From Aralia elata (Eukaryota; Streptophyta; Magnoliopsida; Apiales; Araliaceae), in contig CM068384.1 of the NCBI GenBank assembly GCA_034770075.1, forward strand, positions 34,556,414 through 34,620,413: a DNA stretch of 64,000 bases, given 5' to 3'. The position numbers and the translations under genes are program-made. Position 1 is the stretch's first letter; every line of letters begins with the position of its first letter. The notes under the pieces were generated by a model, which did not search any database, was not told the origin of the DNA, and worked only from the letters and a program-made list of their open reading frames with translations. Below, piece after piece: positions 12,323-22,507 of this stretch.

Positions 12323-13054
12323 TGTCGGGGCCGGTTATCGTCGCCGGACACCCATCTCGTAACCCCCGATTATCGTCGCCGGTTGGTTATCTTGTCGGAG
12401 CCGGTTTTCGTCGCCGGACATCCATCTCGTAATCGCCGGTTATCGTCGCTGGTCGATTGTCTCGTCGGGGCCGGTTATCGTCGCCGGTCACCCATCTCAT
12501 AACCCCCGGTTATCGTCGCCGGTTGGTTATCTTGTCGGAGCCGGTTTTCGTCGCCGGACATCCATCTCGTAATCGCCGGTTTTCGTCGCCGGACGATTGT
12601 CTTGTCGGGGCCGGGTATCGTCGCCAGTCACCCATCTCGTAACCCCCGGATATCGTCGCCGGTTGGTTATCTTGTCGGAGCCGGTTTTCGTCGCCGGACA
12701 TCCATCTCGTAATCGCTGGTTTTCGTCGCCGGACGATTGTCTTGTCGGGGCCGGGTATCGTCGCCAGTCACCCATCTCGTAACCCCCGGATATCGTCGCC
12801 GGTTGGTTATCTTGTCGGAGCCGGTTTTCGTCGCCGGACATCCATCTCGTAATCGCTGGTTTTCGTCGCCGGACGATTGTCTTGTCGGGGCCGGGTATCG
12901 TCGCCGGTCACCCATCTCGTAACCCCCGGTTATCGTCGCCGGTTGGTTATCTTGTCGGAGCCGGTTTTCGTCGCCGGACATCCATCTCGTAATCGCCAGT
13001 TTTCGTCGCCGGACGATTGTCTTGTGAGTGCCGGATCTCGTCTACGGTCACTCG
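12323..13054. repeat. 140-bp tandem array, five full copies plus a partial
   Basis: The word tgtcggggccgg recurs at 12323, 12463, 12603, 12743 and 12883, an exact 140-bp period, and a degraded sixth unit starts at 13023. Each unit contains two related halves of about 70 bp with the words tatcgtcgccgg and ttttcgtcgccgg. The period is not a multiple of three, so long reading frames here are artefacts. The place, next to the 3' LTR of a Tat element, matches the amplified repeat known from Retand. It also lies just upstream of the plus-strand genes. Confidence 0.95.
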
Positions 13055-13180
13055 GTCGGATTGAGAAGTCGTGTTCGACACTCAATTCATCAAAATCTCG
13101 CATTTTATTATCACTTTATGAGTCAAATGGGCCTTAGGGTCGATTAAACTTGCATTGGACCAAAGGGACCCACTGGGGTC

Positions 13181-13246
13181 AGCCGCAGATGGATCTGCGG
13201 CCAGCCGCAGATGGATCTGCGGCCAGCCGCAGATGGATCTGCGGCC
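13181..13246. repeat. Three perfect 22-bp units with a palindromic core
   Basis: Units 13181-13202, 13203-13224 and 13225-13246 are identical. Each contains GCCGCAGAT-GG-ATCTGCGGC, two 9-bp arms around a 2-bp centre. The same core with centre CA occurs in the LTRs at 27328-27347 and 27414-27433. Confidence 0.95.
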
Positions 13247-13397
13247 AAGATCGGGCATAAGGGCGGCTTGCCGCTTCCCAGATCTGTCACTTTCATTCGT
13301 ACCCCACGCAATTTTTCAGACCTTTGCACACCCTTTTGCCGAGTATTCCAACCCTTCTGCAAAAACTGCTCCGGTAGGATCGATCTACGCGCCACAG

Positions 13398-13832
13398 GTA
13401 ACACTTTGACCGTTCGCTTTTCAATTTCGTCAATGTTTTGCTATACATTTGGCTATTTGCATGGTTAGACATAGGAATGTATGCTTTACAATGCTATGTT
13501 ATGTACTATCATATATACATGTTATGTATCAACTGTGTGAGTCCTATTTTATGCATGTATCGTTCATTTTTTGAAAGGAAAACATCAATTATGGTACTTT
13601 ACATGCTGTAATTACACATATGTGTGCACTTTGATCTGTTTTGAGGCTTGGATTATCGGAAAACATGTTTGGCTTATGCCTGGGATGTCCATTTTACAGA
13701 CGGAACTCTGTCGATTTTTTTTTTCTAACATGCATCATGCTGCATTAATTATATGATGAGGGTAGGAATTTAGAATATTCGTGACATAATTCAAAAGGGA
13801 ACTTACCTTCCTCTTCGCTCGTTCTATTTCAG
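13398..13832 (+). other. Possible intron in the 5' UTR of the first plus-strand gene
   Basis: A donor-like cacag|gtaaca lies at 13398 and a pyrimidine-rich acceptor ttctatttcag ends at 13832, two bases before the ATG at 13835. Both introns inside the coding region of this gene have similar small sizes and consensus ends. The first exon and promoter would then fall between the 140-bp array and 13397. This is an inference from splice signals alone. Confidence 0.35.
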
Positions 13833-13834
13833 CT

Positions 13835-15806
13835 ATGGATCCCGACGCTCCCAGTAGCTCTTCTGCATCACGGACCTCGGGTGTTCGCCGTCGTAGGGCT
13901 GCACCTGCCCCTGTTCTTCCTCGGACCCATCAGGCTCGCCGCTTGGCGGAGGCTGTCATCCGTCCCGATCATCCGGAGGTCGAGGAGGCTGTTCTTCCGG
14001 AGGTTGCGGCCGAGGGTCCATCCTCCAGCACACCGGCTCCATCTCCTCATAGTGCCCCGTCTGGCGCATCTGTGCAGATACCCGATCTATTGGGTCGGGA
14101 TCTCAGTCATCACCCCTCAGCATCTCTCGTGGCTAACGAGGTATATTCAGCTCTATTCTGATTTTATTCTCAATTTCTCAATTTCCCTTTTATCTGGACT
14201 GACCCGTTGGTGATTGCCCCAGGTGCCCGAGTTTACTCAGCCGGGGGGTAACTGGTTCAACATCTACTCCCTCTACACAGCTCTGCATAGCGAGTATCGG
14301 GCGGTGGTGGACTCCTGGGGCTTTCGTCACTTCTTCACCATCATTCCCCGCCAGTGCCCCTGGGGTTACATGAGGGCCTTATCCGAGCGATGGTTTCACC
14401 AGACGCAGTCTCTTCATCTTCTTGACTGCGAGGTGGTGCTGACGTCCTAGGACTGGAGGTACATCACTGGTATAGAGTTCACCGGTCCCGTGTCCCCTTG
14501 GACCTTGATATTACTCCAGCGGAGGTTCGAGCTTTGCTGGGTTTTGCCGCCGACGACCGGGTCTTTAAGGCCCGTAGCATTCGGTCCGGTGCTTTGGTTG
14601 TCGATGCTGTCGGGGGTCTGTACGCACTGCCTATTCCAGCGGATCAGGGCACTCGGGACATTCTGCTACGGCGCTTGTTCCTGACCATTATGAGGGGTTG
14701 TTTCCTAGGGAACAACTCCTCCACCATTCATTTCAGCGTCGTAGGAGCTGTCAGAGACGTGGACCGGATCAGTGACTATGATTGGGGGTCATTCACTTTT
14801 GCCTACTTCCTCCACGGTCTGCGTCTACGTTCGGAGGGCCAGACAGACGCTTGGCTCGGATTCTATCACTTCTTGCTGGTGAGGCTTCTTTTCCTCCCTT
14901 CTTACTGGACTTTCCTTCATTTATTTCTCTTTCCTGCATTCGTCGGTTACTTATGCTTTTCACTGTTTCTGTTCGCAGTTCTGGGCCTACAAGCGCCTTC
15001 CATGCCTGAGGCCCGTCACTACTCTTGGCCTGGACACTTATCCCCGGGGCCGGCGATGGCATCATAGCACCTTGGAGGAGGTCCCGGTATCTGGCAGCTT
15101 TACACACTGCCGTATCCAGCTGGAGCTGATCACAGCGGCTGATGTCGTCTGGGTTCCCTACCTCTCCGAGCATCTGGCTATGGGGTTTGATGATGGGTAT
15201 CCTTCTGGCCCGGAGTTCGAGCTTTCCACCCGTCGCCTCACTTTGCAGAGTGTTGGAGGATGGGTGATGTACCTTGGGGAGCGCGCATTCAGATGCGTCA
15301 CTGGAGAGATCCGCATCCCGCATTCCCTTCCTTTCACTACCTCCTGGCCGCTGGATTCTCAGCCCTCGGAGATCATGCTCGCCGGGGAGGACGACCGGAT
15401 GCTTTCTACGGGTCCCAGTACGAGTGATGCCTTCCGTACCTGGTGGGTGCCCTGTACTATCGGTCCTCAGACCCGGGCCACATTCTTCCTCGGGGATATG
15501 GTCTCCGGCTCAGTGATGATGACTGACTGGGCAGCCTGTGTTCGGAGCCCTACCCATGCTGAGCAGATCGCCACCTTGACCCGACAGGTAGACCAGTTGT
15601 CTCTATATCTTCGGGTGTTGGGCCGGACTCCAGAGGATGCCTATGCCTATGACTCTGACGGTGCGGGCTATGATGCGGGCCTGAGCTCATCCGATGCCAC
15701 CGCGCAGCCATACATCCCCGATATGAACTTTGGGCCTTCGACTTCGGCGACCCCAGGGGATCAGTTTGACGATCCCGCCTTCATAGATGAGATTGACTTT
15801 ATTTAG
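13835..15806 (+). pseudogene. Plus-strand (antisense) gene 1 of element E: plant-mobile-domain-like protein, three exons, broken
   Basis: Predicted exons are 13835-14140, 14223-14878 and 14979-15806. The two introns (82 and 100 nt) have GT...AG ends and keep the frame. The first exon encodes a basic and Pro/Ser-rich segment. Exons 2 and 3 encode a globular region with GFRHFFTIIP, SFTFAYFLHGL and, near the end, VVWVPYLSEH followed by RAFRCVTGEIRIP. That pattern resembles the aminotransferase-like plant mobile domain carried by antisense ORFs of Tat elements. A TAG at 14448-14450 and a frame change near 14487-14498 break exon 2, so this copy probably makes no full product. The function in transposition is unknown; the domain call is by resemblance only. 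Confidence 0.6.
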
Positions 15807-16021
15807 ATCAGGATAGGATAGGGCTTTTGTACCTGCACCTGTTTAGATTTCTTTTCCATTTTATGCACTATGTACTGAACTCACTTATTTATTTATGCAC
15901 AGTTTTTACCTTTTATCTCTATGGAATTCATTTGCTTTATTATTGCCTGTACGATGCATGCTTTTTATTTATGGATAGAAAATGACCCCTGTACAGTCTT
16001 TTTGATACTATTTTTTAACAG

Positions 16022-17587
16022 ATGACGTCCTCAGATGTCGTGGTACGCTTGGATTCCATTCCTCCTACAGGGTTGGTCGGCAGCCTCCTCCGTTGGTTGG
16101 ACAGTCTATCGCCGACCGACAGGGTCATCGCAGATGGTCTTTTGGGACACTCTCGGTCCTTATTAACCTTTCAGGTGCCAGCGGGCTTTGTGGATGGTAT
16201 TTTGAGCTATTGGGCCCCTGACCGTCAGGTGTTCAGGTTTGGGACAGTAGAGCTGACCCCCACCCTCGAGGAGTATGGTCGCTTCACCGGTTTGCCTTTG
16301 GATAGACCTTGTGCCAGGGTCACATCTGGCTCCATGCGCCGTCAGTTCCTGACTTTCACTGGGTTGCGGAGGGCAGTTCTGCTATCGGCGATTACATCAG
16401 ATCACCTGGTTCCTCTTCACTTTTTAATTGACCGATTCGGCTCACCTAACAGTTTTCGCCACTTCTCTGGGGACCTTTCCGTATCTGAGGAGCGCTGGGG
16501 GGCTTTGAGATTAGACGTTTTGATGGCCTGTGTCATCTCGGTTTTGTATCTGCCCGCCGGACCTGACCTGTTGGACATGCGAGTTGTCGCGGCCGTGAGA
16601 TCTCTTCAGGAGGATCACACCATCCTTCCTATGAGATTAGCAGATACCTACATGTCAGCCTTATACTGTCAGTCTTTCCGAGGCAGAGTATTTAGTGGGA
16701 GCTCGACTTTGTTGTACGTGTGGTTCATGAGTCATCTTAGTCCCATCGGCCATTTCCGTCGCCAAGGGTTCTGCTTCAATCACGACCTAGCCACGCAGTT
16801 TTCGTTTCGTCCTGTGAGCTGTACTGATGTGGCCTCCTGGACAGCATTTCTGTCGGTTATTGAAGATCCTTTTCATCTCCTGATCTACTCGGGTTATTGC
16901 TCCTTTATGAGTTTTTTGACTCACGTGCCCACCCTGGATTTCATCCCTATTGCTGGCCTGAGGGGCGTGACGACTTATCATCCCCTGGCGGTCATGGGGC
17001 AGTTTGATCAGACACAGGATTTTCACCCCTTCACGGGCGCAGCCGCATATCGATTCCTTCTATCGTCCCAGACAGAGAGAGATCTACTGCGAGTATATGA
17101 TCTTTGGCCTCGTAGGATCCTGGCCGAGTATAACGACAGTTGCCCCATCCAGACATTCGCTTATGTGCAGTGGTTGCGCGGAGATTCGGATGCGGTTGGT
17201 GTGAGTCAGACTGGGACTTTTGATGACTCTGGAGTGACTTTCCCAGACGATACCATATATCACTCGATCTCAGCCGATTCTCCCCCTAGTCAGGACACTA
17301 AACATAGCCGGATCCGACTGTCCTTGATTGCTATTGAATCTGAGAGGGATGCCGCCATTGCTGAGAGAGATGCTGCTATTCTAGCCAGAGATGCTGCCAT
17401 AGCTGACAGAGATGCCATTGTTTTTCAGGCCAGGACAGTCATAGATGCACATTCTGGGACTGTCAGCCGAGCCACTGCCTTATTGGACCGCATCGACATG
17501 CTGGGGCAGCAGATTGCAGGGGACGCTGATGCTTCGGATCTATCCACCAGTTTATCCATCCTGCTTCAATTAGTTGCAGATTTGTAG
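16022..17587 (+). CDS. Plus-strand (antisense) gene 2 of element E: intact 521-residue protein, plant-mobile/DUF7745-like with C-terminal coiled coil
   Basis: A single uninterrupted frame of 521 codons. Residues about 45-100 carry LTFQVPAGFVDGILSYW, VFRFGTVELTPTLEEYGRF and a following GLP, which resembles the N-terminal core of plant mobile-type (DUF7745) proteins found in transposons. From about residue 438 comes a short heptad-like repeat built on RDAAIA units, predicted to form a coiled coil. The ATG follows an acceptor-like tttttaacag directly, so an upstream non-coding exon is possible, perhaps shared with gene 1. It runs toward the minus-strand pol, whose end is 509 bp away. It is the only long undamaged frame of the two antisense genes. 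Role unknown; the family call is by pattern only. Confidence 0.65.
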   Translation: MTSSDVVVRLDSIPPTGLVGSLLRWLDSLSPTDRVIADGLLGHSRSLLTFQVPAGFVDGILSYWAPDRQVFRFGTVELTPTLEEYGRFTGLPLDRPCARVTSGSMRRQFLTFTGLRRAVLLSAITSDHLVPLHFLIDRFGSPNSFRHFSGDLSVSEERWGALRLDVLMACVISVLYLPAGPDLLDMRVVAAVRSLQEDHTILPMRLADTYMSALYCQSFRGRVFSGSSTLLYVWFMSHLSPIGHFRRQGFCFNHDLATQFSFRPVSCTDVASWTAFLSVIEDPFHLLIYSGYCSFMSFLTHVPTLDFIPIAGLRGVTTYHPLAVMGQFDQTQDFHPFTGAAAYRFLLSSQTERDLLRVYDLWPRRILAEYNDSCPIQTFAYVQWLRGDSDAVGVSQTGTFDDSGVTFPDDTIYHSISADSPPSQDTKHSRIRLSLIAIESERDAAIAERDAAILARDAAIADRDAIVFQARTVIDAHSGTVSRATALLDRIDMLGQQIAGDADASDLSTSLSILLQLVADL

Positions 17588-18096
17588 ATTGTTTTATTTC
17601 CTGCATAGACTATGTTAATTTCATCGGTTATTGAAAAAAGAAATCTCATAACAAAATGACTTATATATATAGACATGCATTTAAATTTAGTCATTTTCCC
17701 TTTTATCGTATCGATGCCTTTCATTGGATCTTCATTTTATCCCGCTGGCTATGATTTTGACATTTCACCTTCTTTCTCTTCTCAAGTCTTGACGGAGATC
17801 TGACAGATATTGCCGCGCCCCTGTTGATTTCATCGGATTGAGTCTTGGATTTTGGCTCATTGTTTGGTTGGGCTAGGTTTAGGTTACTTGGGATGAATTT
17901 GATTAGGGGCTGGTTTTCGGGAAGGTTTTGAGGGTTTAGGAAGGTTTATCTGGCTGTTGGGGATTGGTTTTGTTTTAGGGGAAGGATTATTTTTAAAGGG
18001 ATCGGACCGTGCTGAGATGGCTGCCTACGTACCCCCACAAGTTGGGAGATCAGGTCCTACGTAGTTCGCTCCTCAAAGAAAAAGAGGATTGAGGAT
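17588..18096. other. Spacer between convergent pol and antisense gene 2
   Basis: No reading frame lies here. Both transcription units end in this interval, so it should contain or flank both 3' ends. At 18020-18070 the plus strand has two words, gcctacgta and cctacgtag, about 30 bases apart. T-rich stretches occur at 17590-17720. Confidence 0.5.
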
Positions 18097-19131
18097 TTAA
18101 GCGTAGAATCGCTTCATTGAGTCGGAATTTAGGGGTTGTGGAAATATCTCACCATCCATCTCTTGCAATATGAGGGCTCCTCCGGATAGCACCTTCTTAA
18201 TCACAAAAGGTCCCTCCCAGTTTGGGGCAAACTTCCCTTTGGCTTCGTCTTGGCAAGGCATGACTCTCTTTAGCACTAGGTCATTCTCCTTGAATTTCTG
18301 AGGTCTTATCCTTTTGTCATATGATCGAGAGATTCTTTGCTGATATAGCCGACCGTGCAAAACAACAGCCACCCTCCTTTCATCAATTAGGGCCAATTGG
18401 TCGTATCAACTTTGCATCCAATCCTCCTCGCTTATCTGAGCATCGATCACTATTCTGAGGGACGCCATCTCAACCTCAATTGGCAGAACGGCCTCCATTC
18501 CATACACCAAAGCGTAAGGGGTTTCCCCTATAGAAGTACGCGTTGATGTTCGGTATGCCAGCAGGGTGAGGGGTAGCAGATCTGGCCATCCCCGATGATT
18601 AGCAAACATCTTCGTCATGATCTTCTTGATGTTCTTATTGGCAGCCTCCACTGCCCCATTCATTTTGGGACGGTAAATGACAGAGTTGAGGTGTTTAATC
18701 TTAAACTGGTCGCACAATCCCTTCATGAGGGCGTTGTTCAAATTCTTGGCATTGTCGGAGACCAAGACCTCAGGTTGCCCGTATCGATAAATGACATTAT
18801 TCCTGATGAACCCAACGATGACCTCCTGAGTGACTTTTGGGAAAGAGACTGCCTCTACCCATTTGGTGAAATAATCGATCATGACGAAAATGAATCGGTG
18901 TCCATTGCTTGCTTTGGGCTCTATTGGTCCGATTACATCCATTCCCCACATTGAAAATGGCCACGGGGAAGTCATACAATGCAGTTCATTGGGAGGCGTA
19001 TGGATCACATTACCGTGCGCTTGGTATTGATAACACCGTTTGACATGATCATCGCAATCAGCCTTCAGTGTTAGCCAATAATGCCCTGTTCTCATTTGGC
19101 CAGCATCGGTCCACTCATGTGTGACCCACAC
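18097..19131 (-). pseudogene. Element E integrase (C-terminal part of pol), shifted and interrupted
   Basis: The frame from 19131 continues pol after an apparent one-base shift in an A run near 19096. The catalytic core is visible as WGMDVIGPIEP, LVSDNAKNLNN and GAVEAANKNIKK, which supply the D, D and E residues. The zinc-binding start (HGGVCGSH) lies in the previous frame and its cysteines (ADCDDHVKRCYQYQ) here. A TGA at 18406-18408 interrupts the frame; beyond it, 18396-18097 reads on in frame to the usual gypsy integrase tail with KFKENDLVLKR and FAPNWEGPFVIKKVL. Integrase would insert the DNA copy; this one needs both breaks bypassed. Confidence 0.85.
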
Positions 19132-21564
19132 ACTCCACCATGTATTTCGTTCATAATCTTTTGGGCCTGCGTCTCATCCACGCATTGCAACAGTCCCAAC
19201 CCAGCATCCCTCTTGTAGAGTGAATCCCCACTCAGGTAGAACTTCATTGCCATTTTTTGAATTCTCATCCTTTCAGCTCGGTTTGCCTGGTCGGGAATGG
19301 ATCTATCCCTCAGATATTCCCTTATGTCGTGATACCAAGGCTGCTTTGACAGAACCACCTCGCCTGATAATACTGCAACATGTTCCTCGTATGCCGGGGC
19401 ATTCTGTACTGCTATCTCAATCTGTGGAGCATCTCTTCTTTTGATTATATGGATTAAGGAAGCCAGAGTTGCCAATGCATCGGCAAAATCATTCCGTCCA
19501 CGGGGAATATGTCGGAAAGCGATATCTTCGAACTCTTGCATTAATTGGACAACACATCGGTGGTATGGGAGCAACCGGAGCTCTTTCGTGTTGTACACCC
19601 CGATCGCCTGTCTGATTACCAGTTCTGAATCCCCAAACACCGTTAGTCTCTTCACTCCCATAACGCGGGCAAAACGGAGTCCCAAAATACATCCCTCGTA
19701 CTCAGCTGTATTGTTCGAATTACTGAATTGCAATTTAGTGGCTACAGGGTATTGCTCTCCGGTGATAGAGACCAAGACCGCTTCGGCTCCTGCCCCTTCA
19801 GCATTCATGGCACCATCAAAATACAGCTTCCAGAATTGTCCCTCGTCATTGCATTTCGTGTCTGACACCCAAAATATATCTTCGCCTGGTAGAGGAGTTT
19901 CTAACGGCTCCATCCCTCCTGACGGGGTTTCTGCCAATTGATCTGCAATTCCCTGCCCTTTCATGGCCTTCTGGGTTACGTATATCATGTCGAACTGTTG
20001 TAAGATTAACTGCCATCTTGAAAGTCGACAGTTCAGCATGGGCCTTTCAAAGATATATTTCAAGGGATCCATTCTCGATATCAGGTACGTAGTATGCCCA
20101 TGGAGGTAATGCTGTAATCTCCCTGCAGCCCAGGCCAGAGCACAACAGGTCTTCTCGATGGGAGTGTAATTCTGTTCACATTGGCTAAATCTCTTGCTGA
20201 GGTAATAGATGGCCTGCTCTTTACCTGCCTCATTCTTTTGTCCCAGCACGCATCCCATCGCGATGGCATTGACCGATATGTACATAAACAGAGGGATCCC
20301 ATCCTTTGGGGGCACCAGCACCGGTGCCTCAGTCAGCTGCTTTTTAATGGTCGGAAAAGCCCTCTGACATTGCTCATTCCATTCTTGGGAAGCACCCTTC
20401 CTCAACAACTTGAAAATTGGCTCGCACGTAGTTGTCGAGTGGGATATGAAACGGCTGATGAAGTTTATTCTTCCCAGGAATCCTCTTATCTCCTTCTTTG
20501 TGTGAGGTGCCGGCATATCCATAATGGCCTTAATCTTTGCCGGATCCAACTCAATGCCTCGATCGCTAACCAGGAATCCCAAGAATTTACCTGATTGTAC
20601 TCCGAAAGCACACTTTGCTGGATTGAGCTTCAAGTTATACTTTCTGAGTCGATCAAATAGCCTTTTAAGATGGGTTATATGGTCAGATTCTATCCTTGAC
20701 TTCACGATAATGTCATCCACGTAGACCTCCATCTCCTTATGCATCATATCGTGGAACAAGGCCATCATGGCCCTCTGATAGGTGGCCCCCGCATTTGTGA
20801 GACCGAAAGCCAACCGTCTATAGCAGAAAGTGCCCCAAGGGGTGATGAACGCGGTCTTTTCCCGATCTTCCTCTGCCACCATTATCTGATGATACCCCGC
20901 AAAGCAATCCACAAAAGAATACATCTCGTACTGGGCTGTGTTATCCACCAGGATGTGTATGAAAGGCACCGGGAAGTTATCTTTGAGACTGGCCTTGTTT
21001 AGATCTCTGTAGTCTACACATACCCTCACCTTTCCTCCAGGCTTAGCCACTGGGACTACATTGGACAGCCACTCTGGGTAAGTGGACACCATAATGATTC
21101 CCGCCCTGAATTGCTTGATGATTTCCTCCTTCACCTTTAAGCTCCACTCAGGTTTCAACTTCCTTAGTTTCTGCTTGACAGGCCTGAAACCCTCCTTGAT
21201 GGGCAGCCGATGTACCACAATGTCGGTGGACAATCCGATCATATCCTCGTGCGACCAGGCAAAGACATCTTCATATTGGCTTAGCAACTCAGTCATTTCT
21301 GCTTTCTGGCTGGGGGTAAGGTCTGTCCCTATCTTGAGTTCTTTTGGCTTGTCCGGGGTTCCGATATCTATAGTGATGGTTTGGTCTAAGTTGGGTTTGG
21401 GTTTATCCTCGACCCATCCTTTGATCTCTTCAGGCGCGTCGTCGTAATCTGTCTCGTCTTGCTCAATGCCCATCAAATCGAAATCCAGCTCAATGTCAAA
21501 ATCATAATCATCATTCAAATTTGAAAGATCGTTTGTTAGGCAAGGATTACTCAATTTGGTACAC
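19092..21564 (-). CDS. pol: Element E pol: reverse transcriptase, RNase H and archaeal-type RNase H
   Basis: An open frame runs from an in-frame Met at 21617 to 19092, 841 codons; the predicted exon starts at 21564. Counting from that Met, RT motif A is SFVDCFAGYHQ near residue 237 and the catalytic box YVDD is near 299-302. A first RNase H follows with the weakened start FMYISVNAIAMG near 445, common in Tat elements. The second, archaeal-type RNase H has its acidic residues in LYFDGAMN (about 601), NTAEYEG (640), FGDSELV (663) and DFADAL (711). Integrase's zinc finger begins at the end. The enzyme copies genomic RNA and removes RNA from hybrids in the virus-like particle. The frame ends at a shift in an A run. 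Confidence 0.93.
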
Positions 21565-21731
21565 CTGACATGAAACAAAATACTTGTCATATATAAGTTT
21601 TTCTCCATAATGATCACATTTTCAGATAACTTGAAGAAACGACATAATTATGCAAAATATAAAACAACAACAAAATAAACTTCTTCATCATCCCATCCTC
21701 TGGGGTTTATCACCCTGAGGTCGGGTTTTAC
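21565..21731 (-). other. Predicted 167-nt intron between protease/G-patch and RT
   Basis: On the minus strand the donor is aaaaaagg|gtaaaa and the acceptor ttgtttcatgtcag|gtgtacc. Removing 21731-21565 joins GG to G-TGT-ACC, giving one continuous frame from the G-patch region into pol. Unspliced, the first frame ends at TAA inside the donor and the second continues in another frame. Ogre-type Tat elements are known to carry an intron at this place. Confidence 0.75.
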
Positions 21732-22507
21732 CCTTTTTTGGATATCACTGGTTTCATGGTCCAGTTATCGACGGTCAGGTCAGATGAAATGTGCTGGATG
21801 AGAGGTGGCTTTATACCGGACACTTCCCCGATGACCACGGCCACATCGCCTGAGTCTCCCTTCATACCTTCCTTAGGAATAATCAACCCTGCCCAATCGA
21901 TGATAGGCACACTTTGTTGGGCTCCTGGTGTGGCAACATTCGTCCCCTCTTCATTGCTTATTAATTGTCCAGGGATATAGCACTGGGTTTCGAAATCTTT
22001 CGCGATCTCCTGTAGGAAACTTTCCCTTTTGGCTAATTCATCATTTGTGGGGGATAAATCTTCACCCCCGACTCCAGTCACAAGCTCGCTAGTCCCCTGC
22101 TTATTGTTGACCGGGGTCACCGGACTGCCAGCCAGTCGAATCGGAGCCGTGCTTTGACGGTGTCCCCGTGCTACACCTCCGTGATATCCCAAACCTGCTT
22201 TGCCCACTTGATGGGGTAGTTGAATGGGCTTGGTGATTCCTTGGCTACTCTTTCCTAACCCCTGCCCAGGTTGGAATTTCATTTTCATCATTTCTTTTGC
22301 CACGAAGGTAAGTTCTGGAGAGACCTTGGGTTTCACAGCTGGGGCTCCCAAGCATCTGTAGTGGGGAGTACTGATTTCCAACGCCTGAAAACTGGCAGGT
22401 GTCGCCGACTCGTCCACATTAATTACCGGCAGGGCATTCCTGGGAGGAGAAGGGTCATCACATTCGGCCGAGATTATTACCAGATTCCCATCAATGATTA
22501 GTTTGAT
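21732..22507 (-). pseudogene. Element E G-patch region, downstream of an in-frame stop
   Basis: This continues the gag-protease frame after the TAA at 22508-22510. It contains a G-patch-like stretch, MKMKFQPGQGLGKSSQG and GLGYHGG, about 95-150 codons in. G-patches are RNA-binding glycine-rich motifs known between protease and RT in Tat and some other plant elements. The end of the segment meets the predicted splice donor. The single stop makes it a pseudogene segment unless read through. Confidence 0.7.

Noticed and set aside
12457..12981. Repeated Arg/Ser/Pro-rich frames on both strands
   Set aside because: They are created by the 140-bp array, whose period is not a multiple of three.
12323..13054. 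Regular repeats considered as a CRISPR array
   Set aside because: Units are contiguous, with no unique spacers, in a plant retrotransposon.
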